This document shows, in pieces, positions 1 through 7,882 of a DNA stretch of 15,070 nucleotides. Each line of letters opens with the position of its first letter. Position 1 is the first letter of the stretch. A model generated the notes under the pieces. That model worked only from the letters and a program-made list of their open reading frames with translations, ran no database searches and was not told the origin of the DNA. The stretch is from the NCBI GenBank assembly GCA_946479905.1, contig CAMLIA010000106.1, positions 1-15,070 on the forward strand, given 5' to 3'. The position numbers and the translations under genes are program-made. The stretch is from an uncultured Frankiales bacterium (GTDB taxonomy: Bacteria; Actinomycetota; Actinomycetes; Mycobacteriales; SCTD01).

Positions 1-204
1 GTGGCCGCCGCGGTCGAGCAGCTGCGACGCGAGCGAGGGTCCGGCGTGAGTGACGCGATCAACGAGCTGGTACGACGTGGCCTCAGCGCCCCCGCCACGC
101 GCGCACGCTTCCGCCAGAAGAGCTCCGGGATGGGCGTGCCGACGCACTCGCTCGACGACGTCGCCGGTCTGCTCGACGTCCTGGACGGTCCAGAGCAGCG
201 GTGA
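1..204 (+). CDS. VapB-type antitoxin, 5' end cut by window edge (vapB1)
   Basis: Predicted antitoxin of a type II toxin-antitoxin pair; it would bind and neutralise the PIN toxin encoded next to it and repress their operon. Only the last 67 codons are in the window. The GTG at the first base is probably an internal Val codon, because the usual N-terminal beta strand of a ribbon-helix-helix (RHH) domain is missing while its helices are present (AVEQLRRERG, then VSDAINELVRRGL). The C-terminal half, with DDVAGLLDVLDG near the end, is the acidic/hydrophobic tail that usually wraps the toxin. The stop overlaps the toxin start by 4 nt (GTGA), a typical coupled VapBC layout. The assignment rests on this pattern and the neighbouring PIN gene. 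Confidence 0.75.
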   Translation: MAAAVEQLRRERGSGVSDAINELVRRGLSAPATRARFRQKSSGMGVPTHSLDDVAGLLDVLDGPEQR

Positions 205-629
205 TCCTCGACGCCAACGTCCTGCTCTACGCCCGCAACCGCGACGACCCACGGCACGTTGAGGCGGCAGCCTTTCTCGAGGACGTCCTCAACGGTCCGC
301 ACCGGGTCGGCCTGCCGTGGCAGACGCTCACCGCCTTCCTTCGGATCGCCACGCACGCGCGGGTCTTCCCCAAGCCGCTGCCGCCGGCGGACGCCGCGGA
401 CCAGGTCGAGGCATGGCTCGCCGCACCGGCAGCGTGGGTGCCGGTGCCGGGACCTGATCACCAGACCGTGCTCCTGGACCTGGTGAGGAAGCTGCGCCTG
501 ATCGGCCCGCTCCTCAGCGACGCGCACCTCGCAGCCCTGGCCCTCGAGCACGGCACCGGGATCTGGTCCACGGACGCGGACTTCGCCCGCTTTCCCGGGC
601 TGCGCTGGGAGGACCCGCTACGGCGCTGA
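201..629 (+). CDS. VapC toxin, PIN-domain ribonuclease (vapC1)
   Basis: Predicted Mg2+-dependent endoribonuclease toxin of 142 aa, about the usual length. The sequence opens MILDANVLLYA with D4, then has SDAHLAALALEHG with D107, and STDADFARFPGLRW with D125 and D127. These motifs match the PIN subfamily common in mycobacteria and other actinobacteria (TIGR00028-like). The Glu found in many PIN proteins after the second strand is not obvious: Q41 sits near that place, which may be normal for this subfamily. The GTG start at 201 overlaps the antitoxin stop, and translation is likely coupled. By family knowledge VapC toxins cut tRNA or rRNA; this target is unknown. It converges on a paralogous toxin gene 13 bp downstream. 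Confidence 0.88.
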   Translation: MILDANVLLYARNRDDPRHVEAAAFLEDVLNGPHRVGLPWQTLTAFLRIATHARVFPKPLPPADAADQVEAWLAAPAAWVPVPGPDHQTVLLDLVRKLRLIGPLLSDAHLAALALEHGTGIWSTDADFARFPGLRWEDPLRR

Positions 630-642
630 CTGCCGTCTCGTG

Positions 643-1071
643 TCAGTCGAGCGGGTGGGCGCGGCGCAGGGCTGCGAAGCGGGCGAAGCCGGTGTCCGTC
701 GTGACGAACGTGGCGCCGTGCTCGATCGCGAGCGCGGCGAGGTAGGCATCGGGCACGAGGTTTCCGCGTGCGGTGGTGTCGAGGACCAGCTCCGAGAACA
801 ACCGCCAGTGGTCCGCGCCGGGCTGGATGGCTGTCGCTGCGGGGGCCCAACGGACGGCGTCGCAGAAGGCCAGGGCCACCGCCGAAGGGGTGGGTTCGAC
901 GAACACGCGGTGATGCGTGGTGATCCTGAGGAACGAGGCCAGGACGGTGTCGATCACGCCGAAGGGCTCGGGTCCGAGCAGGGCCTGCTGAAGCCACGCC
1001 AGGTACCGCGGGTGGTCTGGGCTCTCTTGACGGTGGGCGTAGAGCAGGACGTTGACGTCCGCGATGAGCAC
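643..1071 (-). CDS. VapC toxin, PIN-domain ribonuclease (vapC2)
   Basis: Predicted PIN-domain endoribonuclease toxin, 142 aa, a paralogue of the toxin encoded just to its left in opposite orientation: same length and shared motifs including LLYA, FLRI-T-H-RVF and LAALAIEHGA. Candidate catalytic acids are D5 (LIADVNVLLYA), D108 (NLVPDAYLAAL) and D126 (TTDTGFARF); the second acid of the usual D-x-D is Gly here, unlike in VapC1. I place the start at the GTG at 1071-1069 because it lies one base after the antitoxin stop (TGA-C-GTG) and puts the PIN motif at the N-terminus. The frame is open further upstream, but that part is the antitoxin gene read out of frame. Translation is probably coupled to the antitoxin. 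Confidence 0.88.
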   Translation of the reverse strand: MLIADVNVLLYAHRQESPDHPRYLAWLQQALLGPEPFGVIDTVLASFLRITTHHRVFVEPTPSAVALAFCDAVRWAPAATAIQPGADHWRLFSELVLDTTARGNLVPDAYLAALAIEHGATFVTTDTGFARFAALRRAHPLD

Positions 1072-1072
1072 G

Positions 1073-1318
1073 TCAGGTCTCGTCGAGCAGATCGAGCAGG
1101 GCTGCCTTGTCCTCGACGTGGACACCGGGGCGCAACCCGCTCCCGCCGAAGGTGGGCAGCTCGAGCGGTGCTCGAGCTCCAGGTGAGGTGCGCGCGAGCA
1201 GCAAGCGGAGTCCGTCGTCCACCAGATCGCTGAGCGTGCGTCCCGACCGCGAGGCGGCGACCTTGGCCTGCTTGAGCAGGCGGTCATCGATGTTCACCGT
1301 CGTACGCACGATGCGCAT
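1073..1318 (-). CDS. VapB-type ribbon-helix-helix antitoxin (vapB2)
   Basis: Predicted DNA-binding antitoxin of 81 aa. Residues 1-45 fit an RHH domain: strand MRIVRTTVNID, helix RLLKQAKVAASRSG, turn, helix TLSDLVDDGLRLLLA. The C-terminal tail ends DKAALLDLLDET and should contact the toxin. I chose the ATG at 1318-1316 because the RHH strand begins right there, as in VapB homologues; the frame extends to 1384 but adds 22 residues with no domain. No Shine-Dalgarno sequence precedes this ATG, and an AT-rich hexamer lies 6 nt upstream, so the mRNA may be leaderless. It is transcribed divergently from the Wadjet operon across a 98-bp gap that holds a 12-bp palindrome, a candidate autoregulatory operator. 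Confidence 0.82.
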   Translation of the reverse strand: MRIVRTTVNIDDRLLKQAKVAASRSGRTLSDLVDDGLRLLLARTSPGARAPLELPTFGGSGLRPGVHVEDKAALLDLLDET

Positions 1319-1416
1319 CTTAACATCATCGCCATGCATCATGATGCGTTGCGGGGCCGCGGAATGCACCGGGCGGATGCCCACGGCTGTCGGCGGGGCA
1401 GGGCAGACTGCACGCC
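1319..1416. promoter_or_regulatory. Divergent promoter region between vapB2 and jetA
   Basis: This 98-bp gap must drive both the leftward vapBC2 operon and the rightward Wadjet operon. Its left third is the most AT-rich stretch nearby (TTAACATCATC from 1320). On the minus strand GATGAT (1330-1325) sits 6 nt before the vapB2 ATG. On the plus strand CAGACT (1404-1409) sits 7 nt before the jetA GTG. Both are loose matches to the actinobacterial -10 (A at 2, T at 6) with no clear -35. Neither start has a Shine-Dalgarno sequence at proper spacing. Promoter positions are inferred. Confidence 0.4.
1336..1347. promoter_or_regulatory. Perfect 12-bp palindrome, candidate VapB2 operator
   Basis: GCATCATGATGC reads the same on both strands. 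A related CATCATC lies a few bases to the left at 1324-1330. Its place just upstream of the presumed vapB2 -10 is where an RHH antitoxin would bind to repress its own operon. Operator function is inferred from position and symmetry only. Confidence 0.45.
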
Positions 1417-2886
1417 GTGGGCATCGACCGGCAGCGGCTGCAGGCCTTTCGCTACGCCACGGCCGAGGAGGCGGAGGCCTACGTCGCGATCATGAGGGTC
1501 TTCACTGGCAGCACGAGCGGTCTGCTCTCCGACCTGTCCGCGACAGAGGTCGCCGCCGCGCTCGACGCCGCGCTGGACGTGGACACGGTCGAGAGTCGCC
1601 TGAGCTACCTCGTCGACCACGGGAACCTCGTGCGCAGCCCACGCGACGTCGAGGCCAAGTCGATCCGGGAGTACCTCACCACCCGCTCGCGCTACCAGCT
1701 CAGCCCGGTAGGGGAGCAGGCCCATCGGCACGTCGAGGAGCTGCTCGGGTCCGCGGGTCGGGTCCGCGAGGTGTCGACCGAGGTGCTCCCGGTCATCCTG
1801 CGGGTTCTCGAGCGGCTGGCGGACGATCCCGCGGCTGGTGCCGGTGAGGTGACTGCGCTGTTCGCGGTGTTCGAGCGACTGGTGACGAGCACCCGAGACT
1901 TCTACGCCCGCCTCGGGGAGGTGCTCGCCCGCGCTGAGGTCGACCGTGACGCGCTGATGGCCTACCGGGAGGTGCTGCTCGACTACCTGCAGCGCTTCGT
2001 GGACGAGGTACGCCGTTTCGAGCCGCTCGTGGTCGAGGCGCTGCAACAGGTGGATGTGCCGGCGGTGCTCGCCGCGGCCGCTGCCGAAGGCACCCGACTG
2101 GTCGACGAGGCAGGGACGGCCGCCATGCGTGCGGCCGGTCTCCAGGAGGCGGACTGGCAGTCCCTTGCCGCGTGGTTCCGCGGCACGGCCGGCCGTCGCA
2201 GCGATGCGGCAGAGGTGCGCACCCTCGCCACCCGTGCCATGTCGAGTCTCATCACCGGCATGCGGCGGGCGGTAGCCGGCGATGGAGGGGAGGCCAGCAG
2301 GCGGATCGACCTGCTCAGGCTGGCCCAGCACTTCGACAGCGCTGATGATGCGCTGGCCCACCGGCTCTGGGCGACCGCCTTCGGCATGTACCCCAGCAGG
2401 CACCTTTCGGCCATGCCGGAGATCGACGACGTGCCGGCCACCACCAGCTGGTGGGATGCGCCGCCCGCTGAGGTGGCGCTCTCGCTGCGCGAGCGTGGCG
2501 ACCGGACCATTCGCGGCAGCACGCCGCGCCGCGAGGACTTCGCAGCGCAGCGCGCCGAGCTGCTCCGCCGCAAGGAAGCGGAGGAGGCCACTCGCCGGCG
2601 TGCCGTCGCGGAGCTGCTGGACCAGGTCGGTCGATCGGATCTCCGGCTGTCGGACGAGGGCCGCAGTGCGCTGCTGGAGCTCTACGCCCGGGCACTTGCC
2701 TCAGCCGGCGGTGCCGAGCCGCTCGTCGGCGCTGGGGTGTCCGCAGCGCTGCTCGACGTCGAGCTGACCGTGCGCCGCGAGCCCGGCGCGACCACGACGA
2801 TCCGCAGTCCAGCCGGTGTGCTCACGCTCGTCGACGTCCGGCTTCGGCTGCGAGCACTCGCCGAGCGCGAGGAGGTCGGCGCATGA
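1417..2886 (+). CDS. jetA: Wadjet type II subunit JetA (DUF2397/TIGR02677)
   Basis: Predicted kleisin-like subunit of a type II Wadjet system, an SMC-family complex that protects cells from plasmids by recognising and cutting small circular DNA. At 489 aa it has the family's usual length. The N-terminal block (FRYATAEEAEAYVAIMRVF, then LSYLVDHGNLVRS around residues 60-75 and a Tyr-Gln-Leu-Ser-Pro segment near residue 92) is the winged-helix-like start typical of DUF2397 proteins; the rest is mostly helical. I kept the GTG start at 1417 because conserved N-terminal residues follow at once. No Shine-Dalgarno precedes it, so a leaderless mRNA is plausible. It is the first of four tightly packed genes: its stop overlaps the jetB start by 4 nt (ATGA). 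JetA should bridge the JetC ATPase heads and bind JetB. Confidence 0.93.
   Translation: MGIDRQRLQAFRYATAEEAEAYVAIMRVFTGSTSGLLSDLSATEVAAALDAALDVDTVESRLSYLVDHGNLVRSPRDVEAKSIREYLTTRSRYQLSPVGEQAHRHVEELLGSAGRVREVSTEVLPVILRVLERLADDPAAGAGEVTALFAVFERLVTSTRDFYARLGEVLARAEVDRDALMAYREVLLDYLQRFVDEVRRFEPLVVEALQQVDVPAVLAAAAAEGTRLVDEAGTAAMRAAGLQEADWQSLAAWFRGTAGRRSDAAEVRTLATRAMSSLITGMRRAVAGDGGEASRRIDLLRLAQHFDSADDALAHRLWATAFGMYPSRHLSAMPEIDDVPATTSWWDAPPAEVALSLRERGDRTIRGSTPRREDFAAQRAELLRRKEAEEATRRRAVAELLDQVGRSDLRLSDEGRSALLELYARALASAGGAEPLVGAGVSAALLDVELTVRREPGATTTIRSPAGVLTLVDVRLRLRALAEREEVGA
2871..2875 (+). promoter_or_regulatory. Ribosome binding site for jetB
   Basis: GGAGG lies inside the end of jetA, 7 nt before the jetB ATG at 2883. 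It fixes the jetB start at the ATGA overlap and shows that translation initiates afresh there as well as by coupling. Confidence 0.75.
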
Positions 2887-4037
2887 ACGAGGAGTTCCGC
2901 TCGGCTGCCGGGGCTCTGCTGATGTCGCCGTTGCTGCACGCCGACCCCGGAACCCCTCAGACGAGCGCCGACGAGCTCCGACTGGTTCGCAAGCACCGCC
3001 AGGCGCTCGAGTCCTTCTTCTCCGCCGAGCTCGGCTACCGACTGGTCGTGGAGCGCCGCGCCGCCCGGCTCGTGAAGCTGGACCCAGGCGCCGAGCCGCC
3101 GCGGCCACTGCTGCGCGGATCGCAGCGCCGGCCCATGACTCCCCGCGGTTACGCCTGCCTGTGCCTGCTGCTGGCGGCGCTCGGAGGGGGGCGTCGCCAG
3201 TGGCTGCTCGACGAGCTCGTGCGCGAGGTGCGGGCGACGGCGTCCCAGGCGGGCCTCGAGCTCGATCTGGAGACCGCATCTGACCGCAGGGCGCTGCACG
3301 CCGCCGTCATGGTGCTCACCGAGTGGGGCGTGCTGCGCGAGCGCGACGGCGACCTCGCGCACTGGGCCGAGGACATCCGCGCGCAGTCACTCCTCGACGC
3401 CGACCCGGAGCGGCTCGCGCTCGTCCTGACTGGTATGCCGCGCATCGGAACGGTGGAGGATCTCCTCACTCCCGACGCGCTACCCACGGCGGTCGGCGGC
3501 GCGCGCCTCGCGACCCGCCGCCGCCTCGTCGACTCGCCGCTGCTCGACGTGAGCGAGCTGTCCGACGACCAGCGCGAGTGGTGGGCCAAGAACCGTGGGC
3601 AGCGCGAGCAGGACTGGTACGAAGACCGGCTCGGCCTGCGTCTCGAGGTGCGGGCCGAGGGAGCGCTTGCCATCGACCCCGACGACCACCTCAGCGACGT
3701 CAGCTTCCCCGGCACCGGAAGCGCCCGCCACCTCGCGCTGCTCGTCCTGGAGCGGGTGGTCGCCACGGCACGTCCCCGTCGTTCCGCACGGGTGGCGGTG
3801 ACCGCCGAGGAGGTCGAGTCGGCCTTCGCCGGTGTCATCTCCGATCATCCCCAAGCCCTCATCACGGCGTACCGGGAAGACGGCCGGCGGTTGCGCGCGG
3901 ACGTCACGGACGTGCTGCGCTCGACCGGGCTCATCCATCCCGCGTCGGACGGGAGTTGGCTGGTCCACGCTGCTGCAGCTCGGTACGCACCACGCGTCGC
4001 CAACGTCGTACCGACGCTGTTCGAGGAGCAGGAGTGA
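2883..4037 (+). CDS. jetB: Wadjet type II subunit JetB (DUF2398/TIGR02678)
   Basis: Predicted KITE-like winged-helix subunit of the Wadjet type II complex, which binds the JetA kleisin and helps organise the SMC motor. The product is 384 aa, normal for DUF2398. Visible features are an N-terminal stretch with RLVRKHRQALESFFSAELGY near residues 33-52, the basic RLVKLDPGAEPP segment, a helix-rich centre with a TEWGVL motif near residue 150, and DWYEDRLGLRLEVRAEGAL near residues 245-263, all recognisable in this family. The ATG at 2883 is supported by GGAGG 7 nt upstream and the overlap with jetA. The 3' end overlaps jetC by 4 nt (GTGA). The protein makes sense only as part of this operon. Confidence 0.93.
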   Translation: MNEEFRSAAGALLMSPLLHADPGTPQTSADELRLVRKHRQALESFFSAELGYRLVVERRAARLVKLDPGAEPPRPLLRGSQRRPMTPRGYACLCLLLAALGGGRRQWLLDELVREVRATASQAGLELDLETASDRRALHAAVMVLTEWGVLRERDGDLAHWAEDIRAQSLLDADPERLALVLTGMPRIGTVEDLLTPDALPTAVGGARLATRRRLVDSPLLDVSELSDDQREWWAKNRGQREQDWYEDRLGLRLEVRAEGALAIDPDDHLSDVSFPGTGSARHLALLVLERVVATARPRRSARVAVTAEEVESAFAGVISDHPQALITAYREDGRRLRADVTDVLRSTGLIHPASDGSWLVHAAAARYAPRVANVVPTLFEEQE

Positions 4038-7000
4038 ATCCGCACCGCTGGCGGCTGCACCGTGCCGGCCTGCTCAACGTCTGGCAGTACGACTCGCAGG
4101 TCTTCGACTTCGCCGAAGGCCGGCTGCTGCTGCGTGGCACCAACGGAGCGGGCAAGTCCAAGACGCTGGAGATGCTGCTGCCCTTCGTCCTCGACGGCGA
4201 CCGTGCGCGGATGGACGCGAGCGGCAAGCGCGGGTCGCTCACCTTCCTCATGCTCGACGGTTACGAGGGCAGCAGCCGCACCGGATACCTCTGGGTCGAG
4301 CTCGCGCGGACGGGTGAGGACGGCAAGACGGAGCACCTCACCTGCGGCATCGGCTTGAAGAGCTCCGGGTCGACGAAGACCGTGACGCTGTGGTGCTTTC
4401 TGCTCCCTACAGCCGCGATCGACCTCGAGGACGCGACCGGGGCGCCGCTGTCGCCTCCTGCTTGCCGGGAGGCGGTCACTGCCGCGGGCGGTGAGTTCTT
4501 CGACAGCCCGCGCGCCTACAAGGCTGTGGTTGGTCGGACGCTGTTCGGTCTCGACGAGGCCGGTTACGACGAGCTGCTGAGACTTCTCTACTGGCTGCGT
4601 ACGCCGCAGGTCGGCGAGTCGGTCGAGGTCGCTCACCTCGACCGGACGCTGTCCGACTCTCTGCCTGAGCTCGACAGGTCCGTGGTCGACGCGGCGGCCA
4701 CCAGCCTCGACGAGCTGCAGGAGCTCGGCGAGCAGGTGCAGCGGCGTGAGCGCGCCAGCGAGGAGGTGCACAAGGCACTGGAGGCTTACCGTCGCTACGC
4801 GGCAGGAGAGGTACGACGACGAGCGGACGCCGCCGTCGCAGCCGCCGAGCAGCTCGCCGGCACTGAACGTTCGGTCAAGCGCGCGACGACTGCCGTGCAC
4901 GCTGCCGAGGAGGTCGCCCGGGCGGCCGAGGCGCGAACGCAGTCAGCCGTCGCGGGCCGGCTCGCGGCGCACGAGCGCAAGACCCAGCTCGAGAACTCGC
5001 AGGAGGCGCGTGACCTCGAAGCGCTGGAGCAGATGCGACTGCGGGCGCTCGACGCGCAGCGCAACGCGGAGGCGGCCGAGAAGGCTGCCGTTGCGGCCGA
5101 GCAACGGCGGGCCTCGGCGCTCGAGGTCTCGGCGGTCGCCGAGCGGGAGTTGACGGCATCGCGGCGCGAGCTGCTCCGGCTGGTCGATGCCACCCTGCTG
5201 CGCGCGCTGGGGGTCACCCCGCTCCCCGATGACGTCGCGGCGCTCGGCTCTGCCTTGAACGGCCTCGCGACGGAGGTGGCCACGCAACTGGCTGCGGTGC
5301 AGCTCTGTCTCGAGCGGGTGACCGCGTGGGAGCAGGCGCGCGAAGCGCAAGGTCTCTGCGAGGAACGCGCAGCGGCAGCTGAAGCAGCTGTCGCGCGTGC
5401 AGAAGACGCTGCCTCGGCGGCGGCCGATGCGCTGCGCCAGGAGCTCGACGCACTGACGACGGCGGTCTCCACCTGGCTGGTCGGCGCCCCGGTCGAGGGC
5501 GTCCTCGACGACCCTGAGGCTGCTGTCGCCTGGGCTGCCGAGCGAACGGAGCCGATGCTCCAGCAGCTGCACGAGCAGATCGGCGGGCTGGACGCGTTGC
5601 TGACGCAGCTCGGGGAGCAGGAGACCGAGCTGCAGCGGAGCAGGGAAGAAGTGGCCGCCGAGCGTGACCCGGCGCCTCCACTGCCGGCTCTGCCGCGCGA
5701 CGAGCGCGAAGACCTGTGGCCACTGTGGCGCGTCGTCGATCCGGTGCCCGGCCTCACCTCCGAGGAGTTGGCCGGGCTCGAAGCAGCACTCCAGGCATCC
5801 GGGCTGCTCGACGCGCTCGTGCTGCCTGAGGGACGACTGCGCGGGCGCGACTCAGCGGTCGTGACCGGTCCACCCGTGACGGGCACAACGCTTGCCGACC
5901 TCCTCGTCCCTGCGGGTGACCTGTCTGCGGACGTCGTGCTGTCTGCGCTCCGCACCGTGGCCCTCGACGGCGATGGGCCCGCCGTCGTCCGATCAGACGG
6001 CAGCTGGCGACTGGGGGCACTCGAGGGCCGCGCCGACAAGGTGCAGGCGCAGTACCTGGGCGTCGTCGCACGCGAGGCGGAGCGTTCGCGGCGGCTGGCC
6101 GCACTTGACGAGCGGCTCGCCGCGACACGCACGGCGGCCGATGAGGCGGAGCTGAAGCGTGACACGGCGGTGGCGCATGCCGACCGGTTGGTGACGTGGC
6201 GCGACGCTGCGCCCGACGCGGTGCCGGTCGCGCGTGCCCGGACGTCCGCCGCGGCCACGGAGGCTCGGCTCGATGAGGAGCGAGGTCACCTGGCGGAGGC
6301 GACGCAGGCCGCAGAGCACGCCAGAGCTGCCAGCGCCGAACGCCAGCGCGAGCTGCGCCGCGTCGCGGCTCAGCACCGGCTGCCCGACGACCGCGAGAGC
6401 CTGGAGCAGCGCCGTCAACAGCTGCACGATGCGCGGCACCAGGTCGAAGCTGCCCAGCGCGCCCACCTCCGCCACGGCCGGGACGTCGAGCGCGCGGCTG
6501 TGCTGTCCGCCGCCGTCGAGGCGGCCGAGGCCGAGCTGGCGGATGCGGCCGCGCACCGGGACGAGGAAGTGCGCCAGGCCGAAGGCGCGGCAGCCCGCTA
6601 CGACGCCCGACGTGAGGCGCTGTCCGCGACGCAGCAGGAGCTGCAGCGGGCGTTGCGCGATGCGGCCGACGAACTCATCGCTGCCGAGGCGGAAGAGGCT
6701 GCGGCGCATGGGTCGCAGCTGGAGACCGCGAGCGCACTGACTCATGCCCAGGGCGACCTCGTGCGCAGGCAGGAGCTGCTGGCCGATGCCGAGACGCAGG
6801 CTCGCCGCGCCGAGGCAGCTGCCATGGCGCTGCGGTCGGCCCCTGGTCTGCTCGCGGCCGTCGGCGTCGCCGACCATCTGGACTGGCTCGGCCTGCAGGA
6901 GGCCGTGGCCGGTCTTGCAGTGGCTGACAGCAACACGGTCTACGTCGCGTTCCAGCAGCTCATGACCGGCAGCGCCGGGGCGCTGCAGCCCAGGCAGCAG

Positions 7001-7882
7001 GCGACGGCGGACGGGCTCGTCGTGTTGTCGGTGCGTGACGAGGTCGACGGGACGGACCTGCCGCTGGCCGAGGTGGCGGCCCGGCTGGCTGCCCGCGTGG
7101 CTGCAGACAAGGAGCTGTTGACCCGCCAGCACCGGCAGGTGTGCGAGCGCCACCTGCTGGGTGAGCTCGGCGAGGTGCTGCGGCGCCGGCGGCTCGATGC
7201 AGCGTCACTCGTCACCCACATGAACACGCTCCTCGACGGGGTGCGCACGTCGCAGGGCATCAGGGTGCGGCTCGACTGGAGGCTGCGCGACGACCTGCCC
7301 GAGGAGACCCGCGGGGCGGTGAGGCTGCTAGAGCGACCGATCGGCTCGCTCCTGCCCGAGCAGCGAGATCGCTTGCTCGAGCTGCTGTCCGAGCTCATCG
7401 AAGCGAGCCGCCGGGACGACCCCGACGGTGGCTACGCCGAGCACCTGCGCAACGCCCTCGACTACCGGAGGTGGAGCACCTTCGCCGTGCGGTTGCGTCG
7501 CGCCGGCCGCGAGGAGGAGGAGCGGCTCAGCCGTCGTACCGCCTTGTCTCAGGGGGAGCAGAAGGTCGTCTGCTACCTCCCGCTGTTCGCGGCGGCGGCC
7601 GCCCACTTCAGTTCGCTGGCCGCGGAAGCGCCGAACGCGCCGCGCTTCGTGCTGCTCGACGACGCCTTCCCGAAGATCGACGTGCGGACCCATCCGGTGC
7701 TCTTCGGGTTGCTGGTCGACTTCGACCTTGACTGGCTCATGACGAGTGAGCGGCTGTGGGCAGACTGCGACACGGTGCCTGCGGCGGCGATCTACGAGGT
7801 CATCCGATCGCCCACGGAGCGCGGCGTGCTGCCGTTCAAGCACCTGTGGGACGGGCGTCGGCTGACAGCTGTCGGAGCCTGA
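4034..7882 (+). CDS. jetC: Wadjet type II SMC-like ATPase JetC (TIGR02680)
   Basis: Predicted SMC-type motor of the Wadjet complex, 1282 aa, close to the family norm of roughly 1300-1400. The N-terminal head has Walker A GTNGAGKS at residues 35-42. From about residue 215 to 1000 the protein is an Ala/Glu/Arg/Leu-rich coiled coil, broken near residues 590-680 by a globular stretch (DALVLPEGRLRGRDSAVV and following) that looks like a hinge. The C-terminal head carries the ABC signature LSQGE at 1171-1175 and Walker B FVLLDD at 1205-1210, followed by AFPKID. The residue after the Walker B Asp is Asp, not the usual catalytic Glu. The GTG at 4034 is chosen over the much longer open frame from 3323, because the upstream part is an Arg/Pro-rich shadow of jetB; GAGGAG sits just before it. 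The stop overlaps the jetD start by 1 nt (TGATG). Confidence 0.94.
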   Translation: MNPHRWRLHRAGLLNVWQYDSQVFDFAEGRLLLRGTNGAGKSKTLEMLLPFVLDGDRARMDASGKRGSLTFLMLDGYEGSSRTGYLWVELARTGEDGKTEHLTCGIGLKSSGSTKTVTLWCFLLPTAAIDLEDATGAPLSPPACREAVTAAGGEFFDSPRAYKAVVGRTLFGLDEAGYDELLRLLYWLRTPQVGESVEVAHLDRTLSDSLPELDRSVVDAAATSLDELQELGEQVQRRERASEEVHKALEAYRRYAAGEVRRRADAAVAAAEQLAGTERSVKRATTAVHAAEEVARAAEARTQSAVAGRLAAHERKTQLENSQEARDLEALEQMRLRALDAQRNAEAAEKAAVAAEQRRASALEVSAVAERELTASRRELLRLVDATLLRALGVTPLPDDVAALGSALNGLATEVATQLAAVQLCLERVTAWEQAREAQGLCEERAAAAEAAVARAEDAASAAADALRQELDALTTAVSTWLVGAPVEGVLDDPEAAVAWAAERTEPMLQQLHEQIGGLDALLTQLGEQETELQRSREEVAAERDPAPPLPALPRDEREDLWPLWRVVDPVPGLTSEELAGLEAALQASGLLDALVLPEGRLRGRDSAVVTGPPVTGTTLADLLVPAGDLSADVVLSALRTVALDGDGPAVVRSDGSWRLGALEGRADKVQAQYLGVVAREAERSRRLAALDERLAATRTAADEAELKRDTAVAHADRLVTWRDAAPDAVPVARARTSAAATEARLDEERGHLAEATQAAEHARAASAERQRELRRVAAQHRLPDDRESLEQRRQQLHDARHQVEAAQRAHLRHGRDVERAAVLSAAVEAAEAELADAAAHRDEEVRQAEGAAARYDARREALSATQQELQRALRDAADELIAAEAEEAAAHGSQLETASALTHAQGDLVRRQELLADAETQARRAEAAAMALRSAPGLLAAVGVADHLDWLGLQEAVAGLAVADSNTVYVAFQQLMTGSAGALQPRQQATADGLVVLSVRDEVDGTDLPLAEVAARLAARVAADKELLTRQHRQVCERHLLGELGEVLRRRRLDAASLVTHMNTLLDGVRTSQGIRVRLDWRLRDDLPEETRGAVRLLERPIGSLLPEQRDRLLELLSELIEASRRDDPDGGYAEHLRNALDYRRWSTFAVRLRRAGREEEERLSRRTALSQGEQKVVCYLPLFAAAAAHFSSLAAEAPNAPRFVLLDDAFPKIDVRTHPVLFGLLVDFDLDWLMTSERLWADCDTVPAAAIYEVIRSPTERGVLPFKHLWDGRRLTAVGA

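Noticed and set aside
626..646. CTGAC/GTCAG inverted repeat between the convergent toxin genes as a bidirectional terminator
   Set aside because: The stem is only 5 bp with an 11-nt loop and no T-tract, too weak to call.
1072..1287. Long form of VapC2 starting at 1287
   Set aside because: The extra 72 residues are the vapB2 gene read in another frame. The PIN motif starts at the GTG at 1071.
1319..1384. Longer vapB2 start at 1384
   Set aside because: The extension has no RHH similarity and would cover the palindrome and presumed promoter. The RHH strand begins at the ATG at 1318.
3323..4033. N-terminal extension of jetC to 3323
   Set aside because: This part is a frame shadow of jetB, very rich in Arg and Pro. 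The SMC head motif begins right after the GTG at 4034, which overlaps the jetB stop.
7756..7881. Earlier jetD start at 7756
   Set aside because: It lies within jetC and adds a low-complexity extension. The ATG at 7882 overlaps the jetC stop and has GGAG upstream.
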